Assembly (NCBI GenBank): GCA_963678575.2
Contig: CAXXHV010000002.1
Location: forward strand, 1,674,001 to 1,738,000
Direction: 5' to 3'
From: Pleomorphochaeta sp963678575
Lineage (GTDB): Bacteria > Spirochaetota > Spirochaetia > Sphaerochaetales > Sphaerochaetaceae
DNA length: 64,000 bases
Shown: one piece after another, positions 46,581 through 55,091 of the stretch
Position numbering within the stretch: the stretch's first letter is position 1
Layout of the letters: every line of letters begins with the position of its first letter
Made by a program: the position numbers and the translations under genes
Notes under the pieces: generated by a model
Told to the model about the DNA's origin: nothing
The model's database searches: none
The model's input: only the letters and a program-made list of their open reading frames with translations

Positions 46581-48938
46581 ATGATTAATGAAAAAAATGG
46601 TGTTTTTATTTTATCTACAACAAATACAACATATATTTTTCAAGGAAAAGAAAATGAACATTTAGAACATTTGTACTATGGTGCGAAGTTAAATGAAAAA
46701 AGTATTAAAGCTGAGTTATTAAGTACAAAATATATGCAAATTGCAGGGACTTCCACTCTATATGAAGAAGGTAGCAACTTAAATTTAGGTTTAATAAAAC
46801 AAGAAATTTCTACTCCTGGTAAAGGTGATTATAGAGAGCCCTTTGTACAAATTAGTTATAATGGCGGGATGAATACTCTTGATTTCTTATATTTTAGTCA
46901 TGAAATAACAAATGCAAAACCCAAAACCTTTTCATCCCTACCCGAATCATATGGGAATAGAGACGAGTGCGATACATTAAAAGTAACTCTAAAAGATAAA
47001 GAATTAGATATTAAACTAGTACTAACTTATGGAGTATTTACTAATTGTGATGTAATAACAAGAAAAGCTGAACTATTTAATTATGCAAACAAAAATATTA
47101 CTATTGATTCTTTATACTCTCTTCAACTTGATATAGATGAATCAGATTTTGATTTAATTACTTTTGATGGTGCTTGGGCAAGAGAAAGACATATAAATAA
47201 AAGAGAATTAAAACCAGGTATTGTAATAAATGATTCAAAAGTTGGAACATCTAGTGCTCAACATAACCCTCTAATATATATTTGTGAAAAAAATTGTAGT
47301 GAATTAAATGGTAAATGTTATGCAACAAATTTAATATATAGTGGAAATCATAAAGAAGTAATAGAAGTTACTCCTTATAATCAAACACGTGTTTTAACTG
47401 GAATAAATGATTCTTCTTTCAAATGGATTTTACATCCTAATGAAAGATTTACAACACCAGAAGCAATAATGAGCTATAGTGAAAAAGGGCTTAGTGCTCT
47501 AAGTAACAACTTTCAATACTTTGCTAACAATAATATTGTAAGAGGTTATTGGAAAAATAAAGAAAGACCTATCTTAGTTAATTCTTGGGAAGCCTTCTAT
47601 TTTGATTTTGATGATACGAAGGTATTAAGTCTTGCGAAAAAAGCTAAAGAAATAGGCGCAGAACTCTTTGTATTAGATGATGGATGGTTTGGAAATAGAA
47701 ACGATGATACTTCAAGTTTAGGAGATTGGGTGGTCAACACTTCAAAACTCAGTGAAGGGATTGGAAACCTTTCTTCAAAAATACATAAATTAAAAATGCT
47801 ATTTGGTCTATGGGTAGAACCTGAGATGATAAGTAGAAACAGCAATTTATTTGATAATCATCCTGATTGGGCTATAATGATTCCAGGTAGAAAACCAAGT
47901 GTTGGAAGAAATCAATTTATTTTAGATTTAAGTAGAGATGATGTAATTTGTTATCTTGAAGATACTCTTTCAGATATCTTCTTATTAGGTGAAGTTGATT
48001 ATGTAAAATGGGATTTCAATAGAGTTTTTAGTGATTTATATTCTTCAAATGTTGAAATTGCAAACATGGGCGAATTTATGCATAGATATTATTTAGGCTT
48101 ATATAAATTACTAGATAGATTAACTCGTAAATTCCCTAAAATATTATTTGAATCATGCTCTGCCGGTGGTAATAGGTTCGACTTAGCAATGCTTTCTTTT
48201 ATGCCTCAAAACTGGACTAGTGATTGTACTGATGTTTATGAGAGATTATTTATTCAAGAAGGAACTAGTTTTGGATATCCACTCAGCGCTATGACAAATC
48301 ATGTTAGTGCAAGTCCAAACCATCAAACACTTAGAACTAGTGACATTGAATCTCGCTTTAATGTAGCTTCAATCGGAAACCTTGGATATGAAATAGATTT
48401 AAATAATATTAGTAAAAATGAGCTAGAACAAGTAAAAGAACAAATCAATTTCTACAAAAGATATCGCCATACACTTCAATTTGGATCACTAACAAGACTT
48501 TCAAAAATGTCAAACAATAAAGAAAGAGCAATCTGGGCAGTAATGAATAAAGATAAAAGCGAAATAATTGTATTAGATTTTAGAACTAGGAGTATTCCAA
48601 ATCCTCCATTAGAAAAATTAAAATTACCTATTGTAGATAACGAAGCTTATTATGAATTATTTAATAGACCACAGAAATTTGACCTTTCTGTTTTTGGTGA
48701 CTTAGTTCAACATTTTCTTCCAACTAATTTATTTAAAGGAAAAGCAGTCGATGAATTAGCTAAAATTTTACGGCTAAATATAGAAATAGCTCACCATAGA
48801 GTTTATGGAGAGCTACTTAGTAAAGCTGGATTAATTCTTAATCAAGAATATGGTGGGACTGGGTTTGAAAATGAAGTAACAAGAGTCTTAGGAGACTATG
48901 GCTCAAGATTATATGTCCTAAAGAAATTAGAAATCTAA
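46581..48938 (+). CDS. Alpha-galactosidase, GH36
   Basis: This enzyme hydrolyses alpha-1,6-galactosides such as melibiose and raffinose. From the ATG at 46581, which has AGGAG upstream, it has 785 residues. The catalytic nucleophile is Asp478 (DYVKWDFNR) and the acid/base Asp548 (WTSDCTDVYERL); the 70-residue spacing fits GH36. Other landmarks are LFVLDDGWFGNRNDDTSSLGDW and LWVEPEMIS. No secretion signal is present, so it acts in the cytoplasm on imported oligosaccharides. Confidence 0.95.
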   Translation: MINEKNGVFILSTTNTTYIFQGKENEHLEHLYYGAKLNEKSIKAELLSTKYMQIAGTSTLYEEGSNLNLGLIKQEISTPGKGDYREPFVQISYNGGMNTLDFLYFSHEITNAKPKTFSSLPESYGNRDECDTLKVTLKDKELDIKLVLTYGVFTNCDVITRKAELFNYANKNITIDSLYSLQLDIDESDFDLITFDGAWARERHINKRELKPGIVINDSKVGTSSAQHNPLIYICEKNCSELNGKCYATNLIYSGNHKEVIEVTPYNQTRVLTGINDSSFKWILHPNERFTTPEAIMSYSEKGLSALSNNFQYFANNNIVRGYWKNKERPILVNSWEAFYFDFDDTKVLSLAKKAKEIGAELFVLDDGWFGNRNDDTSSLGDWVVNTSKLSEGIGNLSSKIHKLKMLFGLWVEPEMISRNSNLFDNHPDWAIMIPGRKPSVGRNQFILDLSRDDVICYLEDTLSDIFLLGEVDYVKWDFNRVFSDLYSSNVEIANMGEFMHRYYLGLYKLLDRLTRKFPKILFESCSAGGNRFDLAMLSFMPQNWTSDCTDVYERLFIQEGTSFGYPLSAMTNHVSASPNHQTLRTSDIESRFNVASIGNLGYEIDLNNISKNELEQVKEQINFYKRYRHTLQFGSLTRLSKMSNNKERAIWAVMNKDKSEIIVLDFRTRSIPNPPLEKLKLPIVDNEAYYELFNRPQKFDLSVFGDLVQHFLPTNLFKGKAVDELAKILRLNIEIAHHRVYGELLSKAGLILNQEYGGTGFENEVTRVLGDYGSRLYVLKKLEI

Positions 48939-50048
48939 AAGGACATTAACATCTTCAACTTCTTTATTTAAAGAAGCTTTTGCAAGTGGTAAGTGTGATT
49001 TTGAACCAATCAAAATTACACCTACTACTTTTTTATCTTCTATATACCAAGCTTCATATCTTTCTTCAACTTGCTTACTATAACATTTTCCCCTCATTTC
49101 ACCAAAACTTGCAACTAATAAATCGTCAGCTTGGAATCTTGTAGGTAACTGTTTTGGAGGAACATACTCAATTTTATTACCCAAAATATGATTTGCAACT
49201 ACATTTGCCGTAGAAAGAGCAACAGGTAATAAACCTGGGCATTCATTATTATATTCAGCACAATCTCCAATAGCATAAATATCTTTATCACTTGTTTGAC
49301 AATATTGATTAATTTTTATTGCTTTTGATATCTCTAAGCCACACCCTTTTGCAAGAGAGGTAGAAGGTCTAACTCCGGCTGCAATCAATAAAGTATTGCA
49401 AGCTATGATATCACCATTACTCAAAATGATTTTTTCAACTCTTTTACTACCTTCAACATTTTTAGCTAAAGTACTGCAAATTATATTGAAGTTGTCTCTT
49501 TCCATACACTTTTGAGATACTATATTTGCAGCTGTTTCATTAATCTGTTTATTTAAGACATAAGAATCGCCCTGAACAACTGTCACACTATGGTTCAATT
49601 TATTAATTTCAAGAGCACATTCTAAGCCTAAAAGCCCACCACCTAATACACAGACAGGTGAAACTAAATCATTTGTAATTTTTACAGCATCATGAAAACT
49701 TCTTAAAGTATAAATACCTTCTAGTCCAGATTGATTAAAAAAAATTAATGGATTTGAGCCAGTTGCAATAACTAATTTATCATAATGTTTAGAAGTTCCA
49801 TCTGCTAATAAAATTGTTTTACTTTGCCTATGAATTGCAACAACAGCCTCATGATGAATATATGATTGTTCATTTTTTACGCATAGTGAATTTAATTTGT
49901 CTAAATCGCCCAAACAGCTAGGCAAACGAATTCTACTATAGAAATTAACCTCTTCATTTGAATACAAATCAACTTTAATACCTTCAGAATCTAGTTTTGA
50001 AGCTAGAGTATTCCCAGCTGGTCCATTACCGATTATTACAATATTCAC
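48927..50048 (-). CDS. FAD/NAD(P)-dependent oxidoreductase (rubredoxin reductase / NirB-like)
   Basis: From GTG 50048 (AGGAG seven bases upstream; homology begins at NIVIIGNGPAGNTLA) the protein has 373 residues. It has two Rossmann motifs, GNGPAGN at the N-terminus and VLGGGLLGLECAL mid-protein, plus ATGS and IYAIGDCAEY. This is the pyridine-nucleotide-disulphide oxidoreductase fold without a CxxxxC redox pair, like NADH:rubredoxin reductase or the FAD part of nitrite reductase. The electron acceptor is unknown. It overlaps the convergent alpha-galactosidase by 12 nt. Confidence 0.88.
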   Translation of the reverse strand: MNIVIIGNGPAGNTLASKLDSEGIKVDLYSNEEVNFYSRIRLPSCLGDLDKLNSLCVKNEQSYIHHEAVVAIHRQSKTILLADGTSKHYDKLVIATGSNPLIFFNQSGLEGIYTLRSFHDAVKITNDLVSPVCVLGGGLLGLECALEINKLNHSVTVVQGDSYVLNKQINETAANIVSQKCMERDNFNIICSTLAKNVEGSKRVEKIILSNGDIIACNTLLIAAGVRPSTSLAKGCGLEISKAIKINQYCQTSDKDIYAIGDCAEYNNECPGLLPVALSTANVVANHILGNKIEYVPPKQLPTRFQADDLLVASFGEMRGKCYSKQVEERYEAWYIEDKKVVGVILIGSKSHLPLAKASLNKEVEDVNVLLDF

Positions 50049-50140
50049 AAAAATACTCCTATTTTTTTTCATCCTTATACATAAAATAGCATGTTATTAT
50101 ACGCAAAACAACTTATTTTTAAATAGAACCCTTACTAATA

Positions 50141-50317
50141 AAAAAAAAATTCCCCTACAAGCTTGCACTCTTCTAGGGGATGTCGATTTAACGACAGGGG
50201 TGTTCCAGTCATCACCTCATAAATGAGGGGGAAAACAATGCTGAAACAAACAGTGGGAGAACAAAAAAACTAAAAAGTATAATAACGGGATATAATCAAC
50301 CGATCCCACTGCCAGAC
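50141..50317 (-). ncRNA. Unidentified structured RNA with its own promoter and terminator
   Basis: The predicted transcript of about 177 nt starts near 50317 and ends in a terminator (TCCCCTA/TAGGGGA, 50174-50180 with 50151-50157, then nine T). Inside are an 8-bp CAGTGGGA/TCCCACTG stem (50304-50311 with 50251-50258), CCTCA/TGAGG (50215-50219, 50224-50228) and TGTCG/CGACA (50181-50185, 50192-50196). It is more GC-rich than its surroundings. It could be a small RNA or the leader of the oxidoreductase gene 92 nt downstream. I could not match it to tmRNA, SRP RNA, 6S, RNase P, T-box or common riboswitches. Confidence 0.6.
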
Positions 50318-50323
50318 AAATAG

Positions 50324-50352
50324 AATATATCATGGAATACCATATCTGTCAA
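50324..50352 (-). promoter_or_regulatory. Strong promoter of the structured RNA
   Basis: On the minus strand TTGACA (50352-50347) and TATATT (50329-50324) are exactly 17 bp apart. A second TTGACA lies further upstream, as part of a repeated ATATCTGTCAA/AGATATGTCAA direct repeat. Confidence 0.75.
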
Positions 50353-50498
50353 CATGCAAGATATGTCAATAGATATGATTATGTTCAAAATTGAATTGAT
50401 TTTTTTTATTAAATTAAGCTTAAAATCTATTTCAATTTCTTACATAATAAGAAAATAAGTTAGATTTATAATAAATATAATTATTAATTACTATAACA

Positions 50499-50524
50499 AT
50501 ATTATAACAATATTGTTATAATAT
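50499..50524. repeat. Perfect 26-bp palindrome upstream of araC-like gene
   Basis: Thirteen-base arms (ATATTATAACAAT and its complement) meet without a spacer. An extra half-copy TATAACAAT lies at 50492-50500. It is about 100 bp upstream of an AraC-type gene and may be an operator. Confidence 0.6.
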
Positions 50525-50625
50525 CATATTCATTTTTATACAATACTAAATAAAAAAACACATAAATATATAAAAGATTAAAAAAATAGTAGAAGTTAAT
50601 AAAAACATAAGATATATTATTATTC

Positions 50626-51543
50626 ATGAAAAAAATAAAAAGTGGCTTTAAATTAACACCCTTAAAAAAAACATTAAACATTGATAATATTGTCACAGTT
50701 CACTATTTTGAATACCCTAGCACGTTCTTATTTAAAGGAGAATCACACGATTTCTGGGAATTCCTTTATGTTGATAAGGGAGAAGTTGGTATCACAAGTG
50801 AAAATAAAGTATATCAATTGAAACAGGGACAAATCATATTTCATAAACCCAACCAATTCCACGATGTTTTTTGTAACGGAAAGATATCGCCAAATCTTTT
50901 AGTGGTATCTTTTGACTCAAATGCTAAATGTATGTCCTTTTTTGAAGACAAAGTGTTACAAATAAATAAAAGTTTAACTATTTATTTAAATACCATTATT
51001 AATGAAGCAAAAAAAGCTTTTAAAAATAATTTAGCTGATCCATACTTTAAAGAATTAATAATTGATGAAGATGCTCCACAATTCTCTTTAGATTTAATTG
51101 CCCTATCTCTTGAAACATTTTTAATCAATTTGATGAGAGATAACAATGAATTAAATGCTAATCTTCCCATATCTATACATGAAAAAGAAAACAAAAGAAG
51201 AGTCCAGCTAGTTATTGATTATTTAGAAAAAAATATAAGTAACAATATTACTCTTGAAAACATTTGTTCTCAATGCTCAATGAGTAGATCCTTAATTCAA
51301 AAATTATTTAAAAATGATACTGGCTGGAGTGTAATGGAATATTTTTACAGATTAAAAATTGAAGAAGCAAAAAGACTAATACGCAATGGCACAAATAATT
51401 TTACTCAAATTGCTGACGAGTTAGGATATTCAACGATTCATTATTTTTCACGACAATTTAAAAAAATAGTCGGAATGAGCCCAAGTGAATATTCAAAATC
51501 AATTCTTACATTGACAAAAGAGGACATTTATAAACAATTCTAA
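50626..51543 (+). CDS. AraC family regulator with cupin sensor domain
   Basis: The 305-residue protein has an N-terminal AraC-type cupin (HDFWEFLYVDKGEVGI, then YQLKQGQIIFHKPNQFHDVF) for effector binding and a C-terminal two-HTH domain (NITLENICSQCSMSRSLIQKLFK, ending IHYFSRQFKKIVGMSPSEYSKS). It is followed by the APH-fold kinase gene, which it may control together with nearby sugar genes (inference). Confidence 0.92.
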   Translation: MKKIKSGFKLTPLKKTLNIDNIVTVHYFEYPSTFLFKGESHDFWEFLYVDKGEVGITSENKVYQLKQGQIIFHKPNQFHDVFCNGKISPNLLVVSFDSNAKCMSFFEDKVLQINKSLTIYLNTIINEAKKAFKNNLADPYFKELIIDEDAPQFSLDLIALSLETFLINLMRDNNELNANLPISIHEKENKRRVQLVIDYLEKNISNNITLENICSQCSMSRSLIQKLFKNDTGWSVMEYFYRLKIEEAKRLIRNGTNNFTQIADELGYSTIHYFSRQFKKIVGMSPSEYSKSILTLTKEDIYKQF

Positions 51544-51624
51544 TTGTGCAAATTTTTTATACTATTGAATCAATACTTCACACAAATATATACTTATACT
51601 CTGGATATCTATGTGGAGGATGAT

Positions 51625-52704
51625 ATGGATTTTGCAACTATTTTCAAAAATTTTAATATAAATGGAAATCTTATTAGCTACAAGGCAAATAAAGAAGGCC
51701 ATATTAATTCTACATATATTTCAAGTGTTGAAGAAAATGGACAAATTTATAAATATACTCATCAAAAAATTAACACTTTTGTATTTACAAAACCTTATCA
51801 AGTAATGAGCAATATTGAAAAAATTACGTCACACATTCAAAGCAAATTGGAAAATTACCCAGATAAAGAATCACGTTGTCTTGAGGTTATAAAAACAAGA
51901 GATGAAAAACTTCTTTATTGTGATGTTGATAACAATTATTGGAGAACATATAAATTTATTGATAATGTTAAAACTTTTCAAAAAATTAATAATAATAAAC
52001 AAGCCTTTTTACTAGGAAAACAAGTTGGTAATTTTCAACAACAGCTATCAGATTTTGATGGATCAGAACTTTATGAGACAATTGAAAATTTTCACAATAT
52101 GGGCTTTAGATACTCCCAATTAGAAAAAGCAATTAACGAAGATTTAAAAGGCCGAAAAAAATATATAGAAAGTGAAATTAATTATTTATTAAACAATAAA
52201 GACAGAGGTCAATTAATTTGGGATTATTATATAAATGGTGAAATTGAAAGAAGAGTTACTCATAATGATACTAAAATAAATAATATTTTATTTTCTTTAG
52301 ATGAAAAAGAAGCTTTATGTGTAATTGATTTAGACACAGTAATGCCAGGAACAATTTTATTTGATGTTGGAGATATGATAAGAACAGCTACATCAACTGC
52401 ACTTGAAGATGAAATAGATTTTACTAAAATGCAATGTAATTTAAACTGTTATAAGGCTCTAATTGAAGGCTATTTAAGCATTGCCTCTACTTTCATAAGT
52501 GATAAAGAAAAATCATTAATTGTAGAATCAGGTAGAAATATTACTCAAATTATGGCAGTAAGATTTTTAACTGATTACCTTAATGGAGATATTTACTATT
52601 CAATTGAAAGAGAAAACCATAACCTTGATAGATGTAGAACTCAAATTGCACTTATGAAAGATATGGATTCTAAATGGGATAAGCTTGAAAGTTTTATAAA
52701 ATAA
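51625..52704 (+). CDS. APH-fold sugar kinase, N-acetylhexosamine 1-kinase-like
   Basis: From ATG 51625 (GGAGG five bases upstream) it has 359 residues. Kinase motifs of the aminoglycoside phosphotransferase fold are VTHNDTKINNILFS (catalytic loop) and CVIDLDTVMPGTILFDVGDMIRTA (metal loop). This subgroup with HNDTKxNN and IDLDTVMPG resembles NahK-type N-acetylhexosamine 1-kinases, often misannotated as mucin desulfatase. Location next to an AraC regulator and near alpha-galactosidase favours sugar phosphorylation over drug resistance. Confidence 0.82.
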   Translation: MDFATIFKNFNINGNLISYKANKEGHINSTYISSVEENGQIYKYTHQKINTFVFTKPYQVMSNIEKITSHIQSKLENYPDKESRCLEVIKTRDEKLLYCDVDNNYWRTYKFIDNVKTFQKINNNKQAFLLGKQVGNFQQQLSDFDGSELYETIENFHNMGFRYSQLEKAINEDLKGRKKYIESEINYLLNNKDRGQLIWDYYINGEIERRVTHNDTKINNILFSLDEKEALCVIDLDTVMPGTILFDVGDMIRTATSTALEDEIDFTKMQCNLNCYKALIEGYLSIASTFISDKEKSLIVESGRNITQIMAVRFLTDYLNGDIYYSIERENHNLDRCRTQIALMKDMDSKWDKLESFIK

Positions 52705-52705
52705 T

Positions 52706-52730
52706 ATTAGAGGGATAATCCCTCTAATAA
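52706..52730. terminator. Hairpin between convergent kinase and hydF genes
   Basis: TATTAGAGGGAT/AATCCCTCTAATA forms a near-perfect hairpin at 52705-52729. The U-tracts are weak on both sides, so termination efficiency is uncertain. Confidence 0.65.
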
Positions 52731-53923
52731 TCAACAAACTCTAAAATATTTGATAACTCTGCAATACTAATTCCATAGTTTGTCATCAAAACATTTTGAT
52801 CTTCACATTCTTTTAATCTGTTCATCATGTATGTTCTATTAAACATACAACCAGCACAATGAATAACTAAATCATAGTCTTTTAAGTTGGAAGGAAAATC
52901 TGTTCCACTTACAAAATCAATCTTTAAATTTTCACCAACTCGATTTCTTAGTAATCGAGGAATCTGAACTCTACCAATATCTTCTGTTAAAGGAGCATGT
53001 GTACAAGCTTCTGCAATAAGTACTTTAGAGTTCTCATTTAATTGTTTAATTTTATGCGCAGCATAAGCAAATTTTTCCACATCGCCTTTTACTGCTGATA
53101 AAAGGATTGAGAAAGATGTTAACTTACTTTCTTTAGGTTTCTTCTCATAAACTAGAGGAAAAACTTGACTATCTGTTATTATTAATTTTGGAGGTTTTGA
53201 AAGAGCTTTTAAAGCACTATCAATTTCATCAGTACATACACTTACAACAATTGCTTGATGGTCCAATAAATCTCTAATAGTTTGTACCTGAGGGAGTATT
53301 AATCTACCTTCCGGTGCATTTATTTGTTGAGGCATTACAAGAAGTACTAAATCATTTTTTTCTACTAACCCTTCAACAATGCTTCGTTTTTTTACTTTAT
53401 TTATATTTATTTTAATTAATTCTTTTCTTACTATTTGCTGTAAATCAGCTTGTTTTTCATATATTTTAAGTGGTTGAAGATTAAATTTAGTATTAATAAA
53501 TTTTTCAATTATTTCGGTATTCGAATTTAAATCAACTTTGCTAATTATTGGCAAAAAAGGTTTATTTAATTTTCTTAAATTAGTAGCCCACTCTTCTTCT
53601 TTTTTAAAATCAGTAGCAGTTGCATCAAATAATAAAATTGCAATATCAACTTTTTTTAATGCATCTTCGCTTTTCTTGATTCTTAGTGGACCTAATTGTC
53701 CATCATCATCAAAACCAGCTGTATCTATTAATACACAAGGACCTAATCCATAAAGTTCAATTGATTTATAAACTGGATCAGTTGTTGTACCCTTTATTGG
53801 AGACACCAGAGAAGTAGAATGCGTTGTAATTGCATTTAATAGAGAAGACTTACCACTATTTGTTTTACCAAAAATTCCAATATGAAGCCTTACACTTCTT
53901 GGAGCAGTATTAAAATTGGACAT
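52724..53923 (-). CDS. hydF: [FeFe]-hydrogenase maturation GTPase HydF
   Basis: HydF is the scaffold that receives the H-cluster precursor and delivers it to HydA. The N-terminal GTPase domain has GKTNSGKS (19-26), SPIKGTTTDPV and LIDTAGFDD. The C-terminal cluster-binding motif shows EACTHAPLTEDIGRVQIP and later IHCAGCMFNR, matching CxH...CxxC. At 399 residues it is full length. HydE, HydG and the hydrogenase are not in this window. It lies 3 nt after the TM1266-type gene. Confidence 0.95.
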   Translation of the reverse strand: MSNFNTAPRSVRLHIGIFGKTNSGKSSLLNAITTHSTSLVSPIKGTTTDPVYKSIELYGLGPCVLIDTAGFDDDGQLGPLRIKKSEDALKKVDIAILLFDATATDFKKEEEWATNLRKLNKPFLPIISKVDLNSNTEIIEKFINTKFNLQPLKIYEKQADLQQIVRKELIKININKVKKRSIVEGLVEKNDLVLLVMPQQINAPEGRLILPQVQTIRDLLDHQAIVVSVCTDEIDSALKALSKPPKLIITDSQVFPLVYEKKPKESKLTSFSILLSAVKGDVEKFAYAAHKIKQLNENSKVLIAEACTHAPLTEDIGRVQIPRLLRNRVGENLKIDFVSGTDFPSNLKDYDLVIHCAGCMFNRTYMMNRLKECEDQNVLMTNYGISIAELSNILEFVDY

Positions 53924-53926
53924 AAT

Positions 53927-54172
53927 TTACACCTTTGAATATGTTGTTTTTATACTAACAGATGGAATTTGTCCTAATTTTCCAGATAAACTACTAATTA
54001 CATCTTGAGGGGCATCAATAACTATAGTAATTATTGAAACCTTTTTTTTAGGATAAGGCATACCCATTCTACCAATTATATATTGAGCACAACTATGTAA
54101 AATAGTATTTACTTTTTCAACAGAATCACTTGATTCAATAATTATTGCAATAATTGCTAATCTGGTATCCAT
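53927..54172 (-). CDS. TM1266-type iron-only hydrogenase system regulator
   Basis: This 81-residue protein (MDTRLAIIAIIIESSDSVEKVN, followed by SCAQYIIGRMGMPYPKKKVSIITIVIDAPQDVISSLSGKLGQIPSVSIKT) matches the small ACT/NikR-like family that accompanies Hyd maturation genes. It is thought to be a regulator, without proven ligand. GGAGAG precedes the ATG. It forms an operon with hydF. A 200-bp leader upstream contains a partial GGAATGC/GCACTCC stem. Confidence 0.88.
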   Translation of the reverse strand: MDTRLAIIAIIIESSDSVEKVNTILHSCAQYIIGRMGMPYPKKKVSIITIVIDAPQDVISSLSGKLGQIPSVSIKTTYSKV

Positions 54173-54370
54173 TTTCTCTCCAAATAAAAATACTGGAGTG
54201 CTTAAGAAAAAAGAATAAATCTTCTTGGCTTTGGAGCATTCCTAATACTTCAGAAGTAATTTAATATAGTAATCTTTTAGATGAGAACTATTTCTTCACT
54301 ATTAGATATTATTTAGAACATATCAAAAATAATGAAATAAAACAATATAAAAATAATATATAAAATAATC

Positions 54371-54994
54371 CTATTTCAAATACTCAAACAAAGGGATACA
54401 ATCTTTAATTATATATTTATCTTTTTTCTCAATGTTAATAACATAGCCTTGTCCATTTTTAACACTTATATTTTTATAATCTTCCCTATTATAAATTCCA
54501 AGTCCAATTAATAAACATTTAATTGCACATGAATGAGAGAATAAAGTTGCTGAGTGTTTATTCAAATTGGATAAGTCATTAAGAGTTTTATTAAAAATTT
54601 TTAACATTCTACTTTTTATTTCTTCAAAAGATTCAATATCTCTTGTACTTGGATCATCGAAAACCCATTTATCAAAAAGAGCTATTAAATTATCTCGTGA
54701 TAAAAATCTTTCATTTTCTCTACTTTTAAAATCAATCTCTCTAAGTTCCACAAACTTTTTATCTAATGATCTTTCTGGAGCAAACAAAGCTTCAAAAGTT
54801 GATACACATCGACTTAAATCAGAACTATAAAAAAGATCTGTATTTATATATTTATATTGTTTTCTAAATTGTACTAATTCTTTTCTTCCTTTTTCTAATA
54901 AAGGAACATCACTTTGACCACTTAGAGTCTGTAGCTGATTACCTAAAGAATAGCCATGTCTAATTAGTACTATTTGAAATATATTATCTTCCAC
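54371..54994 (-). CDS. Histidine phosphatase family protein (phosphoglycerate mutase-like)
   Basis: The 207-residue protein has the RHG motif at 12-14 (VLIRHGYSLGN), a second active-site region YSSDLSRCVSTFEA and the distal His in LFSHSCAIKCLL. The family includes cofactor-dependent PGMs, alpha-ribazole phosphatases and broad phosphatases; length and divergence favour a small-molecule phosphatase. The substrate is unknown. It is monocistronic. Confidence 0.85.
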   Translation of the reverse strand: MEDNIFQIVLIRHGYSLGNQLQTLSGQSDVPLLEKGRKELVQFRKQYKYINTDLFYSSDLSRCVSTFEALFAPERSLDKKFVELREIDFKSRENERFLSRDNLIALFDKWVFDDPSTRDIESFEEIKSRMLKIFNKTLNDLSNLNKHSATLFSHSCAIKCLLIGLGIYNREDYKNISVKNGQGYVINIEKKDKYIIKDCIPLFEYLK

Positions 54995-55035
54995 ATTTTA
55001 CTCCTAAAAAAAGTATTTACTCCCTTATAACAAAA

Positions 55036-55064
55036 ATAAGCTAAAGCATAAAGCCTTAGCTTAA
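55036..55064 (-). terminator. Terminator of the Na/Pi cotransporter gene
   Basis: On the minus strand AAGCTAAGGC (55062-55053) pairs with GCTTTAGCTT (55047-55038), followed by ATTTTTG. Confidence 0.85.
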
Positions 55065-55091
55065 AAATATATTAAATATAAATAAAATTAA

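Larger units (their letters stand above)
50049..50625. other. Intergenic region, 577 bp, rich in structure
   Basis: This gap between divergent oxidoreductase and AraC genes is not empty: it carries an unidentified structured RNA on the minus strand (about 50141-50317), its promoter (50324-50352) and terminator, and a 26-bp perfect palindrome at 50499-50524, each listed separately. Confidence 0.7.

Noticed and set aside
50151..50258. Reading the structured RNA as a tmRNA, SRP RNA, 6S RNA, T-box or cobalamin riboswitch
   Set aside because: None of the family consensus strings was present: no tRNA-like ends, no GGAAGCAG SRP loop, no T-box AGGGUGG and no B12-box.
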